DNA from: Bacillota bacterium
Lineage (GTDB): Bacteria > Bacillota > UBA4882 > UBA8346
Length of the DNA: 61,530 nucleotides
Direction of reading: 5' to 3'
Assembly: GCA_029974635.1 (NCBI GenBank)
Contig: JARKQY010000045.1
Location: forward strand, 1-61,530
Shown: positions 61,446 through 61,530 of the stretch, piece after piece
Numbering within the stretch: position 1 is the stretch's first letter
Layout: every line of letters starts with the position of its first letter
Notes under the pieces: model-generated
What the model saw: only the letters and a program-made list of their open reading frames with translations
Told to the model about the DNA's origin: nothing
The model's database searches: none
Made by a program: the position numbers and the translations under genes

Positions 61446-61530
61446 TGAGTAGCGCCCCTTGTTCAACGGCCTGGGCAACAATTTTCGCTCCCACTTGCTT
61501 GATACTTAGTGTGGTGGTGTGTCAGAAAAC

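Overview
The window looks like chromosomal DNA from an endospore-forming Bacillota (Firmicutes) bacterium. It carries spoIVFA-spoIVFB, spoIIP, a SpoVAEA-type gene, the order radical SAM gene/DUF2344/rng/rplU/prp/rpmA, an L27 with the N-terminal extension that Prp removes, a TRAP (MtrB)-controlled trp operon and a YesM/YesN-type two-component pair. No rRNA or tRNA genes, CRISPR arrays, transposases or recombinases were recognised.

Region 1 (1 to about 12,840) is the unusual part. It is an array of single-gene or two-gene cassettes, all read on the minus strand, separated by ten complete and one partial integron attC-like sites of 134-204 bp (four are exactly 180 bp). Each site has terminal R boxes (RYYYAAC / GTTNNNN), an outer inverted repeat, an internal helix whose two strands covary between sites, and small satellite stem-loops on its flanks. 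The cargo is typical of integrons: an isochorismatase-like hydrolase, two methyltransferases, an alpha/beta hydrolase, a TIM-barrel isomerase, a Nudix hydrolase, an ABM-type gene broken by TGA, a GNAT plus PPOX pair, and a polysaccharide deacetylase. One cassette also contains a PMT/ArnT-like glycosyltransferase that looks chromosomal. No integron integrase is in the window, so this is a cassette cluster without its integrase, or its integrase lies elsewhere.

Region 2 (13.2-20 kb) holds a membrane-bound LuxR-type regulator, a multi-TM protein, an SDR and a histidine kinase/AraC-type response regulator pair. Region 3 (20-28 kb) is a complete tryptophan operon, mtrB-[aroF-trpE fusion]-trpG-D-C-F-B-A. 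It has a consensus promoter, a leader rich in GAG/UAG triplets and an intrinsic terminator, so TRAP is encoded as the first gene of the operon it probably attenuates.

Region 4 (28-34.5 kb, plus strand) has an MFS transporter, then GntR, DegT-type aminotransferase, Gfo/Idh/MocA oxidoreductase and SIS-domain genes (probable amino-sugar or amino-cyclitol metabolism), then a DUF1361 protein. Region 5 (34.5-40 kb, minus strand) is an FGGY kinase, MFS, class II aldolase, TetR and class III aminotransferase operon, probably for catabolism of an unusual sugar, with a palindromic operator inside its promoter.

Region 6 (40.2-48 kb) is the conserved Bacillota core block rpmA-prp-rplU-rng-DUF2344-radical SAM-spoIVFB-spoIVFA plus a ferredoxin. 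Region 7 (48.2-52 kb) is AT-rich and looks acquired: an unknown 203-aa protein, two tandem StrF-like glycosyltransferases and two methyltransferases. Region 8 (52-61.5 kb) has a Mug-type DNA glycosylase, a three-gene CoA-enzyme-activase/DUF2229 system, a sporulation group (SpoVAEA, two DUF3189, SpoIIP, DUF1614), then rpsA and ispH.
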